Below, in pieces: positions 10,625-23,370 of a DNA stretch of 64,000 bases. The stretch lies in NCBI GenBank assembly GCA_963680875.1, contig OY804585.1:28572186-28636185 (forward strand). Reading direction: 5' to 3'. Numbering within the stretch: position 1 is the stretch's first letter; each line of letters begins with the position of its first letter. Origin of the DNA: Bathymodiolus brooksi (lineage: Eukaryota; Mollusca; Bivalvia; Mytilida; Modiolidae). The position numbers and the translations under genes were made by a program. The notes under the pieces were generated by a model, which ran no database searches, was not told the DNA's origin, and saw only the letters and a list, made by a program, of their open reading frames with translations.

Positions 10625-11544
10625 CATGGCCGTAGCGCAATGGAGGCAAATGAGGCAAATGCCTCACTTTTGAAACGGCAAGTATAACCTTTGAAAACAA
10701 ATGAAATCTTCTTTTTTTTTCTTCAAAATTTGTCTAATTTCACCCATAAATCCATTGCTATAATATCACGGATTATAAATTCATTGGACATAATATTCGA
10801 TTAACAGTCGTTAGACAGTGACAGTGTTATTCGGCAGCTGTATATCATAAATTCAGATGAAAAACCATGAGAATATCCGAAGTTGCTCCGGGGAAAAAAC
10901 ATTGCCCAGACAGAGAGAGGGTGTTAAAAAAAATGACAGTTCTGGTCACAGACGGGTAGGGAAGTTTTGTTTGGGCAATGAATAAATAGATTCATCTATT
11001 ATACACTGTGTATATATGCTAACTTTTTTTTATCGCGAACTCGCTAGTAATCTCGTAATGATAATTGCTCGTCATTTATTGTTCTATGATCTATATAATA
11101 CAGAAAATGTTATGAATGAAATAACACATTTACCAGATTCCTAGAAAAAATATGTCTAGAAAATCCAACTAACTGACAATATGTAGAATAACGCTCAAAC
11201 AGGTCTGAGGAGGTACAATATGTAGAATAACACTCAAACAGGTCTGAGGAGGTACAATATGTAGAATAACGCTCAAACAAGTCTGAGGAGGTACAATATG
11301 TAGAATAACGCTCAAACAGGTCTGAGGAGGTACAATATGTAGTAAACAGTTATATTTCTGATCTTTAAAGGGCATTTTCAATTTAGAATTTAGTCTAGAA
11401 ATTTACAAAAAGGCTTCAGCTTTCGGGGGCAGCCCCCGGACCCCCTTTAACTAATGGGGGCAGTGCCCCCAAACCACCGCTGGGGGGAACATCCCCCCAG
11501 ATCCCCTTTTGCCTTACTTTATTCAGTCCCGGCCTACGGCCGTG
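10625..11544. mobile_element. hAT-like element (920 bp) inserted in a SINE, TSD GATAC
   Basis: The ends are CATGGCCGTAGCG and, reverse complemented, CACGGCCGTAGGC, a short imperfect terminal inverted repeat. GATAC lies at 10620-10624 and 11545-11549, and the two SINE halves join perfectly when one copy is removed. The interior has no transposase ORF. It contains the 39-bp minisatellite below and a GC-rich 3' segment of GGGGGCAGCCCCC-like palindromes (11425-11510), typical of degenerate hAT ends. Confidence 0.85.
11176..11345. repeat. 39-bp minisatellite inside the hAT-like element
   Basis: The unit ACAATATGTAGAATAACGCT plus CAAACAGGTCTGAGGAGGT starts at 11176, 11215, 11254 and 11293, with a partial fifth at 11332. 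Confidence 0.95.
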
Positions 11545-11725
11545 GATACAACATTATGAGATAAAGTTTGTCAGTGACATGCGACAGGTCGGTGGTTTTC
11601 TCCGGGTACCCCGGTTTGCTCCAACAATAAAACTGACAGCCACGATATAACTGAAATATTGATGAAAGTGGCATTAAACCAATAAACCAATAAACCAATA
11701 AACCAAACCAAACCTAAATGAATAA
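11545..11725 (+). mobile_element. SINE family 1, 3' half
   Basis: It continues the interrupted SINE: ACAACATTATGAGATAAAG, then GGTTTTCTCCGGGTACCCCG, then the tail GATATAACTGAAATATTGATG. It ends in a simple (AATAAACC)n tail at 11680-11705. Confidence 0.9.
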
Positions 11726-11955
11726 AATATATGTCCTTACCTGTAATGATTGAATCGATCTTACATGAAAATAATACGTTACCAATCTGATTGTAAAGGA
11801 GAATCCACTGAGAAATGCTTTATTGATTCCTAGGGCCTCCAAGCGAAATTTTTCAAGACGGAATAAGACTGCTTTGGAACTCCGGGGACAGTCCTAGACT
11901 TCTCTCAAAATTGAGGATTTGCTGTCTAATAAAACCACTGGTAAACTTTCATAAA

Positions 11956-13981
11956 CACGGCTGATAATCGGCACAAGCAGAACAGTCGATTCTGCAAAGA
12001 AATTCGTGAGGATAACTTCCGGTTTTGGTGGAGGAGAGTTCACGAAGACGCTTCGCAAGGTATGTACATGTCAAAAATTGAAATTTGCTTTTTTACTGCT
12101 CGAATATTGCAAAATCAGAGAATGCTATGCTGTGGCGAATGCTTTCACGATTAGAAACATGTATAGTTTATTGTTGTATATGAACTGTAACTCTCGCAAA
12201 ATCAATCGTCCCACGAAAATCATGACGGAAATTGTGACACTCTTACAATTCTAAGTTGTTCTTGACAAAGATGCAAGTTAAATTTTCAATATTTTTTTCA
12301 TCGTGGGAGTCTAAATGTAATCGGGGATAAATTCCGATTCGTCAGAAGTAAATTGAAATCTAGATAAATCTACAAACTGTCAATTTCCTCGTTTTCCTGC
12401 TTGAGGAGATCGGTTCTGATAGAGCACATTGCGAATGCATGAGGAGATTTGCTAGTTTTGTTAATTGTTTTCTGCAAAATTGATAAATTGACACTTTTAA
12501 ACATAAAACTAATAAATACTCTGTCCACTTTCAGGAGATGCCATGATTCAAAGGAAAGAGGAAATGGGGGTTGATATTGACTCTTTACAAAAAATCATTT
12601 CGATATAGATTGCCTGTATCACCGCCCCCAAGGAAACGAACAAAAACAAGTAGCAGTACACCAAATTTAAAATCCCCATCAATCAGGACACCAAGTTTAT
12701 TAAAAAAATCTCTTTCAATTTCAAAATATTTATATCCTTTCAAACGGGTTTCCACACCTATTCGGCGTTGAAGATCCTGTTAAAATGTCACTTTCATGTT
12801 TTGGGCCAGACATAAACCGAATGAAGCGACCACCAAATAACTTTCTCCCTTACCAAAAAAATTGGAGAGTTGATGGCGAATTTCTCATTTGGCGTGATTC
12901 ATCTTTGTCAAACCATTCTACAATGTCCAAAAACAACTCAAATGCAATGTTATTCAAAGGGAATTTTGTACTAATTGCTTGTCCTTTTTCCCAACATCAG
13001 AAAGTTTGTCAAGAACATCTTGAAAAACTTCAACTACTGAAGCTTCTTCCTTCGGGTCAACTTCTATCTTGCCTATACTTTCATCAAGACTCATAAAGGA
13101 AACATTTTGTAGATCTGCGGTGAAGTTTCCGTCATCTTTAGTAAAAAGGTTGCGCCGAATAGGTGTGGAAACCCGTTTGAAAGGATATAAATATTTTGAA
13201 ATTGAAAGAGATTTTTTTAATAAACTTGGTGTCCTGGTTGATGGGGATTTTAAATTTGGTGTACTGCTACTTGTTTTTGTTCGTTTCCTTGGCGGTGATA
13301 CAGGCAATCTATATCGAAATGGTTTTTTGTAAAGATTCAATGTCAGTCCCCTTTTCCTCTTTCCCTTGAATCCTGGCATCTCCTGAAAGTGGACAGAGAA
13401 TAGTTTATTTTGATTAGAGTATTTATCAGTTTTATGCTTAAAAGTGTCAATTTATCAATTTTGCAGAAAACAATTAACAAAACTAGCAAATCTCCTCATG
13501 CATTCGCAATGTGCTCTATCAGAACCGATCTCCTCAAGCAGGAAAACGAGGAAATTGACAGTTTGTAGATTTATCTAGATTTCAATTTACTTCTGACGAA
13601 TCGGAATTTATCCCCGATTACATTTAGACTCCCACGATGAAAAAATATTGAAAATTTAACTTGCATCTTTGTCAAGAACAACTTAGAAATGTAAGAGTGT
13701 CACAATTTCCGTCATGTTTTTCGTGGGACGATTGATTTTGCGAGAGTTACAGTTCATATACAACAATAAACTATACATGTTTCTAATCGTGAAAGCATTC
13801 GCCACAGCATAGCATTCTCTGATTTTGCAATATTCGAGCAGTACAAAAGCAAATTTCAATTTTTGACATGTACATACCTTGCGAAGCGTCTTCGTGAACT
13901 CTCCTCCACCAAAACCGGAAGTTATCCTCACGAATTTCTTTGCAGAACCGACTGTTCTGCTTGTGCCGATTACCAGCCGTG
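11956..13981. mobile_element. Long-palindrome DNA element, copy 2 (2026 bp)
   Basis: The ends are CACGGCTGATAATCGGC and GCCGATTACCAGCCGTG, flanked on both sides by TAAA. The two arms (about 11956-12769 and 13145-13981) are some 800-bp near-identical inverted copies of each other around a spacer of about 380 bp. Each arm contains a consensus splice donor (CGCAAG/GTATGT) and acceptor (TTTCAG/GAGATG). Only the right arm, reading into the spacer on the minus strand, keeps a long open frame. Confidence 0.85.
12954..13379 (-). CDS. Basic 141-aa protein encoded by palindromic element
   Basis: A true ATG at 13377-13379 lies 3 bp after a good acceptor (TTTCAG/GAGATG at 13382). The upstream exon ends CGCAAG at 13878, with GTATGT following, and joins in frame through a 495-bp intron. 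The protein has a Lys/Arg- and Ser/Thr/Pro-rich first half (residues 1-80, with PRKRTK, a likely nuclear signal) and an acidic, helix-prone second half (residues 85-141). The first half lies in the right arm and the second half in the unique spacer. The left arm carries a frameshifted mirror copy (12571-12771). I do not recognise the family. It may be an accessory protein or a transposase remnant. The fragment at 7890-8070 in copy 1 is interrupted. Confidence 0.45.
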   Translation of the reverse strand: MPGFKGKRKRGLTLNLYKKPFRYRLPVSPPRKRTKTSSSTPNLKSPSTRTPSLLKKSLSISKYLYPFKRVSTPIRRNLFTKDDGNFTADLQNVSFMSLDESIGKIEVDPKEEASVVEVFQDVLDKLSDVGKKDKQLVQNSL

Positions 13982-14521
13982 TAAAAGTCTAAGTGAATTC
14001 AACATGATTATTTTTCTAAATAAACTAAAAATAGTTGAAAATACCCCCAAAAAAATAAAACGTCTATGGCTAAGGTTATAGGTCCCTTCAGAGATTCACA
14101 TGCCCCTTTCTGGCAGTCCGAACCACGGATCGATGTTCCTGCTGAACACCCCTCTAATAGTCCCTGCCGATTCCGACTTTTAGTTATATTTAGTGGCTTT
14201 TCTGGAAAAATGTCACAAAGAGACATAGATATCAAGAGAGGGATGAGATCGCATTGGCTAGCTAGTTCCGCCTTATCTATATGCCTGTCCTTTCCGTCGG
14301 CTTCCGTTGTTCACGAGGTTTGAAGTTCGTGTTGTGTTTTATTATGTTACAGACCGTAACTGTTAAGCATTTTTTTTACTTTTAAATTTCCAAAATTCTA
14401 CTTATTGGACCTCAGACTATTAAAAATTGCTTACGGAGATTTCCATCTTATTGTGATTGTACATTCAGATCAGACCCATATAAATAAATGTTAGAGAAAA
14501 CTGATGGGGCAATCAAGAATG
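13982..14521. other. No feature seen
   Basis: Non-coding sequence between the palindromic element and the 66-bp satellite. Short frames around 14066-14323 do not resemble a known protein. Confidence 0.5.
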
Positions 14522-17500
14522 GACAACACAGAGACAATGACAACTTTGGGTACACACGCGGAAGACAAACAAACAAACAAACAACAACAAACACAACACA
14601 GAGAAAATGACAACTTTGGGTACACACGCGGAAGACAAACAAACAAACAAACAACAACAAACACAACGCAGAAACAATGACAACTTTGGGTACACACGCG
14701 GAAGACAAACAAACAAACAACAACAAACACAACACAGAGACAATGACAACTTTGGGTACACACGCGGAAGACAAACAAACAAACAAACAACAACAAACAC
14801 AACGCAGAAACAATGACAACTTTGGGTACACACGCGGCAGACAAACAAACAAACAAACAACAACAAACACAACACAGAGACAATGACAACTTTGGGTACA
14901 CACGCGGAAGAAAAACAAACAAACAAACAACAAACACAACACAGAGAAAATGACAACTTTGGGTACACACGCGGAAGACAAACAAGCAAACAAACAACAA
15001 CAAACACAACGCAGAAACAATGACAATTTTGGGTACACACGCGGAAGACAAACAAACAAACAAACAACAACAAACACAACACAGAGACAATGACAACTTT
15101 GGGTGCACACGCGGAAGACAAACAAACAACAACAAACACAACACAGAGACAATGACAACTTTGGGTACACACGCGGAAGACAAACAAACAAACAACAACA
15201 AACACAACACAGAGACAATGACAACTTTGGGTACACACGCGGAAGACCAACAAACAAACAAACAACAACAAACACAACACAGAGAAAATGACAACTTTGG
15301 GTACACACGCGGAAGAAAAACAAACAAACAACAACAAACACAACACAGAGACAATGACAACTTTGGGTACACACGCAGAAGACAAACAAACAAACAACAA
15401 CAAACACAACACAGAGACAATGACAACTTTGGGTACACACGCGGAAGAAAAACAAACAAACACAACACAGAGACAATGACAACTTTGGGTACACACGCGG
15501 AAGACAAACAAACAAGCAAACAACAACAAACACAACGCAGAAACAATGACAACTTTGGGTACACACGCGGAAGACAAACAAACAAACAAACAACAACAAA
15601 CACAACACAGAGAAAATGACAACTTTGGGTACACACGCGGAAGACAAACAAACAAACAACAACAAACACAACACAGAGACAATGACAACTTTGGGTACAC
15701 ACGCGGAAGACAAACAAACAAACAAACAACAACAAACACAACGCAGAAACAATGACAATTTTGGGTACACACGCGGCAGACAAACAAACAAACAAACAAC
15801 AACAAACACAACACAGAGACAATGACAACTTTGGGTACACACGCGGAAGACAAACAAACAAACAAACAACAACAAACACAACACAGAGAAAATGACAACT
15901 TTGGGTACACACGCGGAAGACAAACAAGCAAACAAACAACAACAAACACAACGCAGAAACAATGACAACGTTGGGTACACACGCGGAAGACAAACAAACA
16001 AACAACAACAAACACAACACAGAGACAATGACAACTTTGGGTACACACGCGGAAGACAAACAAACAAACAAACAACAACAAACACAACACAGAGAAAATG
16101 ACAACTTTGGGTACACACGCGGAAGACAAACAAACAAACAAACAACAACAAACACAACGCAGAAACAATGACAACTTTGGGTACACACGCGGAAGACAAA
16201 CAAACAAACAACAACAAACACAACGCAGAAACAATGACAACTTTGGGTACACACGCGGAAGACAAACAAACAAACAACAACAAACACAACGCAGAGACAA
16301 TGACAACTTTGGGTACACACGCGGAAGACAAACAAACAAACAAACAACAACAAACACAACACAGAGAAAATGACAACTTTGGGTACACACGCGGAAGACA
16401 AACAAACAAACAAACAACAACAAACACAACGCAGAAACAATGACAACTTTGGGTACACACGCGGAAGACAAACAAACAAACAACAACAAACACAACACAG
16501 AGACAATGACAACTTTGGGTACACACGCGGAAGACAAACAAAAAAACAAACAACAACAAACACAACACAGAGAAAATGACAACTTTGGGTACACACGCGG
16601 AAGACAAACAAACAAACAACAACAAACACAACACAGAGACAATGACAACTTTGAGTACACACGCGGAAGACAAACAAACAAGCAAACAACAACAAACACA
16701 ACACAGAGAAAATGACAACTTTGGGTACACACGTGGAAGACAAACAAACAACAACAAACACAACACAGAGACAATGACAACTTTGGGTACACACGCGGAA
16801 GACAAACAAAAAAACAAACAACAACAAACACAACACAGAGAAAATGACAACTTTGGGTACACACGCGGAAGACAAACAAACAAACAACAACAAACACAAC
16901 ACAGAGACAATGACAACTTTGGGTACACACGCGGAAGACAAACAAACAAGCAAACAACAACAAACACAACACAGAGAAAATGACAACTTTGGGTACACAC
17001 GCGGAAGACAAACAAACAAACAACAACAAACACAACGCAGAGACAATGACAACTTTGGGTACACACGCGGAAGACAAACAAACAAACAAACAACAACAAA
17101 CACAACACAGAGAAAATGACAACTTTGGGTACACACGCGGAAGACAAACAAACAACAACAAACACAACACAGAGACAATGACAACTTTGGGTACACACGC
17201 GGAAGACAAACAAAAAAACAAACAACAACAAACACAACACAGAGAAAATGACAACTTTGGGTACACACGTGGAAGACAAACAAACAACAACAAACACAAC
17301 ACAGAGACAATGACAACTTTGGGTACACACGCGGAAGACAAACAAAAAAACAAACAACAACAAACACAACACAGAGAAAATGACAACTTTGGGTACACCC
17401 GCGGAAGACAAACAAACAAACAACAACAAACACAACACAGAGACAATGACAACTTTGGGTACACACGCGGAAGACAAACAAACAAGCAAACAACAACAAA

Positions 17501-20500
17501 CACAACACAGAGAAAATGACAACTTTGGGTACACACGCGGAAGACAAACAAACAAACAACAACAAACACAACGCAGAGACAATGACAACTTTGGGTACAC
17601 ACGCGGAAGACAAACAAACAAACAAACAACAACAAACACAACACAGAGAAAATGACAACTTTGGGTACACACGCGGAAGACAAACAAACAAAAAACAACA
17701 AACAACACAGAGACAATAACAACTTTGGGTACACACGCGGAAGAGAAACAAACAAACAACAACAAACACAACACAGAGACAATGACAACTTTGGGTACAC
17801 ACGCGGAAGACAAACAAACAAACAACAACAAACAACACAGAGACAATGACAACTTTGGGTACACACGCGGAAGACAAACAAACAAACAACAACACAGAGA
17901 CAATGACAACTTTGGGTACACACGCGGAAGACAAACAAACAAACAACAACAAACAACACAGAGACAATGACAACTTTGGGTACACACGCGGAAGACAAAC
18001 AAACAAACACAACACAGAGACAATGACAACTTTGGGTACACACGCGGAAGACAAACAAACAAACACAACACAGAGACAATGACAACTTTGGGTACACACG
18101 CGGAAGACAAACAAACAAACAACAACACACACAACACGGAGACAATGACAACTTTGGGTACACACGCGGAAGACAAACAAACAAACAACAACAACAAACA
18201 CAACACAGAGAAAATGACAACTTTGGGTACACACGCGGAAGACAAACAAACAAACAAACAACACAGAGACAATGACAACTTTGGGTACACACGCGGAAGA
18301 AAAACAAACAAACACAACACAGAGACAATGACAACTTTGGGTACACAGGCGAAAGACAAACAAACAAACAACAACAAACACAACACAGAGACAATGACAA
18401 CTTTGGGTACACACGCGGAAGACAAACAAACAAACAACAACAAACACAACACAGAGACAATGACAACTTTGGGTACACACGCGGAAGACAAACAAACAAA
18501 CAAACAACAACAAACACAACACAGAGACAATGACAACTTTTGGTACACACGCGGAAGACAAACAAACAAACAACAACAAACACAACACAGAGACAATGAC
18601 AACTTTGGGTACACACGCGGAAGACAAACAAACAAACACAACACAGAGACAATGACAACTTTGGGTACACACGCGGAAGACAAACAAACAAACACAACAC
18701 AGAGACAATGACAACTTTGGGTACACACGCGGAAGACAAACAAACAAACAACAACACACACAACACGGAGACAATGACAACTTTGGGTACACACGCGGAA
18801 GACAAACAAACAAACAACAACAACAAACACAACACAGAGAAAATGACAACTTTGGGTACACACGCGGAAGACAAACAAACAAACAACAACAAACACAACA
18901 CAGAGACAATGACAACTTTGGGTACACACGCGGAAGACAAACAAACAAACAAACAACACAGAGACAATGACAACTTTGGGTACACACGCGGAAGACAAAC
19001 AAACAAACAACAACAAACACAACACAAAGAAAATGACAACCTTGGGTACACACGCGGAAGACAAACAAACAAACAACAACAAACACAACACAGAGACAAT
19101 GACAACTTTGGGTACACACGCGGAAGACAAACAAACAAACAACAACAACAAACACAACACAGAGAAAATGACAACTTTGGGTACACACGCGGAAGACAAA
19201 CAAACAAACAACAACAAACACAACACAGAGACAATGACAACTTTGGGTACACACGCGGAAGACAAACAAACAAACAAACAACACAGAGACAATGACAACT
19301 TTGGGTACACACGCGGAAGACAAACAAACAAACAACAACAAACACAACACAAAGAAAATGACAACCTTGGGTACACACGCGGAAGACAAACAAACAAACA
19401 ACAACAAACACAACACAGAGACAATGACAACTTTGGGTACACACGCGGAAGACAAACAAACAAACAAACAACAACAAACACAACACAGAGAAAATGACAA
19501 CTTTGGGTACACACGCGGAAGACAAACAAACAAACAAACAACACAGAGACAATGACAAACTTTGGGTACACACGCGGAAGACAAACAAACAACAACAAAA
19601 ACAACACAGAGAAAATGACAACTTTGGGTACACACGCAGAAGACAAACAAACAAACAACAACAAACACAACACGGAGACAATGACAACTTTGGGTACACA
19701 CGCGGAAGACAAACAAACAAACAACAACACACACAACACGGAGACAATGACAACTATGGGTACACACGGGGAAGACAAACAAACAAACAACAACAACAAA
19801 CACAACACAGAGAAAATGACAACTTTGGGTACACACGCGGAAGACAAACAAACAAACAAACAACACAGAGACAATGATAACTTTGGGTACACACGCGGAA
19901 GACAAACAAACAAACAACAACAAACACAACACAAAGAAAATGACAACTTTGGGTACACACGCGGAAGACAAACAAACAAACAACAACAAACACAACACAG
20001 AGACAATGACAACTTTGGGTACACACGCGGAAGACAAACAAACAAACAAACAACAACAAACACAACACAGAGAAAATGACAACTTTGGGTACACACGTGG
20101 AAGACAAACAAACAACAACAAACACAACACAGAGAAAATGACAACCTTGGGTACACACGCGGAAGACAAACAAACAAACAAACAACACAGAGACAATGAC
20201 AACTTTGGGTACACACGCGGAAGACAAACAAACAACAACAAAAACAACACAGAGAAAATGACAACTTTGGGTACACACGCGGAAGACAAACAAACAAACA
20301 ACAACAAACACAACACGGAGACAATGACAACTTTGGGTACACACGCGGAAGAGAAACAAACAAATAAACAACACAGAGACAATGACAACTTTCGGTACAC
20401 ACACGGAAGACAAACAAACAAACAACAACAAACACAACACAGAGACAATGACAACTTTGGGTACACACGCGAAGACAAACAAACAAATAACAACAAACAC

Positions 20501-22347
20501 AACACAGAGACAATGACAACGTTGGGTACACACGCGGAAGAAAAACAAACAAACAACAACAAACACAACACAGAGAAAATGACAACTTTGGGTACACACG
20601 CGGAAGAAAAACAAACAAACAACAACAAACACAACACAGAGACAATGACAACTTTGGGTACACACGCGGAAGACAAGCAAACAAACAACAAAAACACAAC
20701 ACAGAGACAATGACAACTTTGGGTACACACACGGAAGACAAACAAACAAACAACAAAAACAACACAGAGAAAATGACAACTTTGGGTACACACGCGGAAG
20801 ACAAACAAACAAACAACAACAAACACAACACAGAGACAATGACAACTTTGGGTACACACGCGGAAGACAAACAAACAAACAACAAAAACAACACAGAGAA
20901 AATGACAACTTTGGGTACACACGCGGAAGACAAACAACAACAAACACAACACAGAGAAAATGACAACTTTGGGTACACACGCGGAAGACAAACAAACAAC
21001 AACAAAAACAACACAGAGAAAATGACAACTTTGGGTACACACGCGGAAGACAAACAAACAAACAACAACAAACAACACAGAGACAATGACAACTTTGGGT
21101 ACACACGCGGAAGAGAAACAAACAAACAACAACAAACACAACACAGAGACAATGACAACTTTGGGTACACACGCGGAAGACAAACAAACAAACACAACAC
21201 AGAGACAATGACAACTTTGGGTACACACGCGGAAGACAAACAAACAAACAACAACAAACAACACAGAGACAATGACAACTTTGGGTACACACGCGGAAGA
21301 CAAGCAAACAAACAACAAACACAACACAGAGACAATGACAACTTTGGGTACACACGCGGAAGACAAACAAACAACAACAAAAACAACACAGAGAAAATGA
21401 CAACTTTGGGTACACACGCGGAAGACAAACAAACAAACAACAACAAACAACACAGAGACAATGACAACTTTGGGTACACACGCGGAAGAGAAACAAACAA
21501 ACAACAACAAACACAACACAGAGACAATGACAACTTTGGGTACACACGCGGAAGACAAACAAACAACAACAAACAACACAGAGACAATGACAACTTTGGG
21601 TACACACGCGGAAGACAAGCAAACAAACAACAACAAACACAACACAGAGAAAATGACAACTTTGGGTACACACGCGGAAGACAAACAAACAAACAACAAC
21701 AAACAACACAGAGACAATGACAACTTTGGGTACACACGCGGAAGACAAACAAACAAACAACAACAAACAACACAGAGACAATGACAACTTTGGGTACACA
21801 CGCGGAAGAGAAACAAACAAACAACAACAAACACAACACAGAGACAATGACAACTTTGGGTACACACGCGGAAGACAAACAAACAAACAAACAACACAGA
21901 GACAATGACAACTTTGGGTACACACACGGAAGACAAACAAACAACAACAAACACAACACAGAGAAAATGACAACTTTGGGTACACACGCGGAAGACAAAC
22001 AAACAAACAACAACAAACACAACACAGAGAAAATGACAACTTTGGGTACACACGCGGAAGAGAAACAAACAAATAACAACAAACACAACACAGAGACAAT
22101 GACAACTTTGGGTACACACGCGGAAGACAAACAAACAAACAAACAACACAGAGACAATGACAACTTTGGGTACACACACGGAAGACAAACAAACAACAAC
22201 AAACACAACACAGAGAAAATGACAACTTTGGGTACACAAGCGGAAGAGAAACAAACAAATAACAACAAACACAACACAGAGAAAATGACAACTTTGGGTA
22301 CACACGCGGAAGAGAAACAAACAAACAACAACAAACACAACACAGAA
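14522..22347. repeat. 66-70 bp satellite array (7.8 kb)
   Basis: The unit CAATGACAACTTTGGGTACA plus CACGCGGAAGACAAACAAAC and a CAA/CAAA-rich, ACAACACAGAGA ending repeats more than 110 times. Length varies through gain or loss of CAAA steps and short deletions. The minus strand contains no TAA, TAG or TGA in the unit, so all three frames stay open for kilobases. The plus strand gives overlapping short Asn/Thr/Gln-rich frames. Higher-order blocks are visible, for example 14607-14886 against 15546-15825 (939 bp) and 18079 against 18708 (629 bp). It is best read as a satellite, not a gene. Confidence 0.97.
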
Positions 22348-22510
22348 AACTCAGTACAAACCAGTTTTCGGGGCAGACAAAATACCAATCAATAAATTTT
22401 AATTTGAAAAGATGAAAAAATATAAGATAACTACAAAAAATGTACATCATTAATTGGTATATTACTTACATTTATAATTTTTAATGCACTATGCAAAGAT
22501 GGGGGGGGGG
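22348..22510. other. Spacer with poly-G tract
   Basis: Short AT-rich spacer after the satellite. A G run starts at 22500. Confidence 0.5.
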
Positions 22511-22745
22511 GGTGTTATATTTAACGCGACATTCAACCATATTTCAGTTTTATTGGTGGAGGAAACCAGAGAACCCGGATACAACCACCGACATGTGGCT
22601 AGTTACTGACAAACTTTATCACATAATGTTGTATTCCGTACACCCAGCCATTGGCGGGATTCGATCTCTCAACCTTAGTCGTGATAGGCACTGATTGCAT
22701 AGTTAGTTGTAAATCCAACTACCATACGATCACGACCACGACGCA
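22511..22745 (-). mobile_element. SINE family 1, near full length
   Basis: From the tail side it shows TTTAACGCGACATTCAAC, then TTGGTGGAGGAAACCAGAG, GGCGGGATTCGATCTC and CATACGATCACGACCACGAC, in the same order as the reverse complement of 35093-35345. Confidence 0.85.
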
Positions 22746-23011
22746 AAAATGAGATATATTACAATAAAAAAAAATACTTATCCGTGTACCTTTCTGAAAA
22801 GTGCAGCTTTAGAAACATAATATTGAGGTGCCTCCCTTATCTAAGTATTTCTTCACAATGTAGTATTCATAACACACGTGGTATTTGTCGAACAAGTAAA
22901 TCACTAAAGATGTAATGCTTGATAACATAATGGAATGGTTAATAGATTATTCAAATATAGCCATGTATGATATGCTATATACAAATAGTTCTACACTTCA
23001 AATCAAGGGAA

Positions 23012-23370
23012 CTGCATCGGTGGTGTAATGGTTAGCGTGCTCGCCTCGTGTGTTGTAGTTCGTGAGTTCGAGTCCCGGTCGGGTCAAACCAAAGACTATG
23101 AAATTGGTATTTGCTGATTCTTCGCTAAGCACGCAGCATTAATCAAGACTGATTGGCCTGGAATCCGGATAATATGTCCGAGTGGCGCGACATGTCTATC
23201 GCGGACCATTGTTGCAGAGAACTAGCACTATAAAAATCCAGCTAAGCGTGTTGGCTTAGTTCAAAGCGGACTTCATCAATATCATCATCTCATTGAAAAG
23301 TAAAGTGTTCTCGCCATGAAATATCTGACAAATCGCAGAGTTGCCGTTAGACAATAATTACTGACTCAAA
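23012..23370 (+). mobile_element. SINE family 2 copy
   Basis: The head CATCGGTGGTGTAATGGTTA and B-box GAGTTCGAGTCCC are followed by the AAGCACGCAGCATTAA body and a degraded ATATCTGACAAATCGC tail. Confidence 0.85.

Noticed and set aside
14448..22450. Giant minus-strand ORFs (up to 2646 codons) and many plus-strand Asn/Thr/Gln frames
   Set aside because: The satellite unit has no stop codon on the minus strand, so every frame is open. Translations are the same repeat in three registers with no conserved start.
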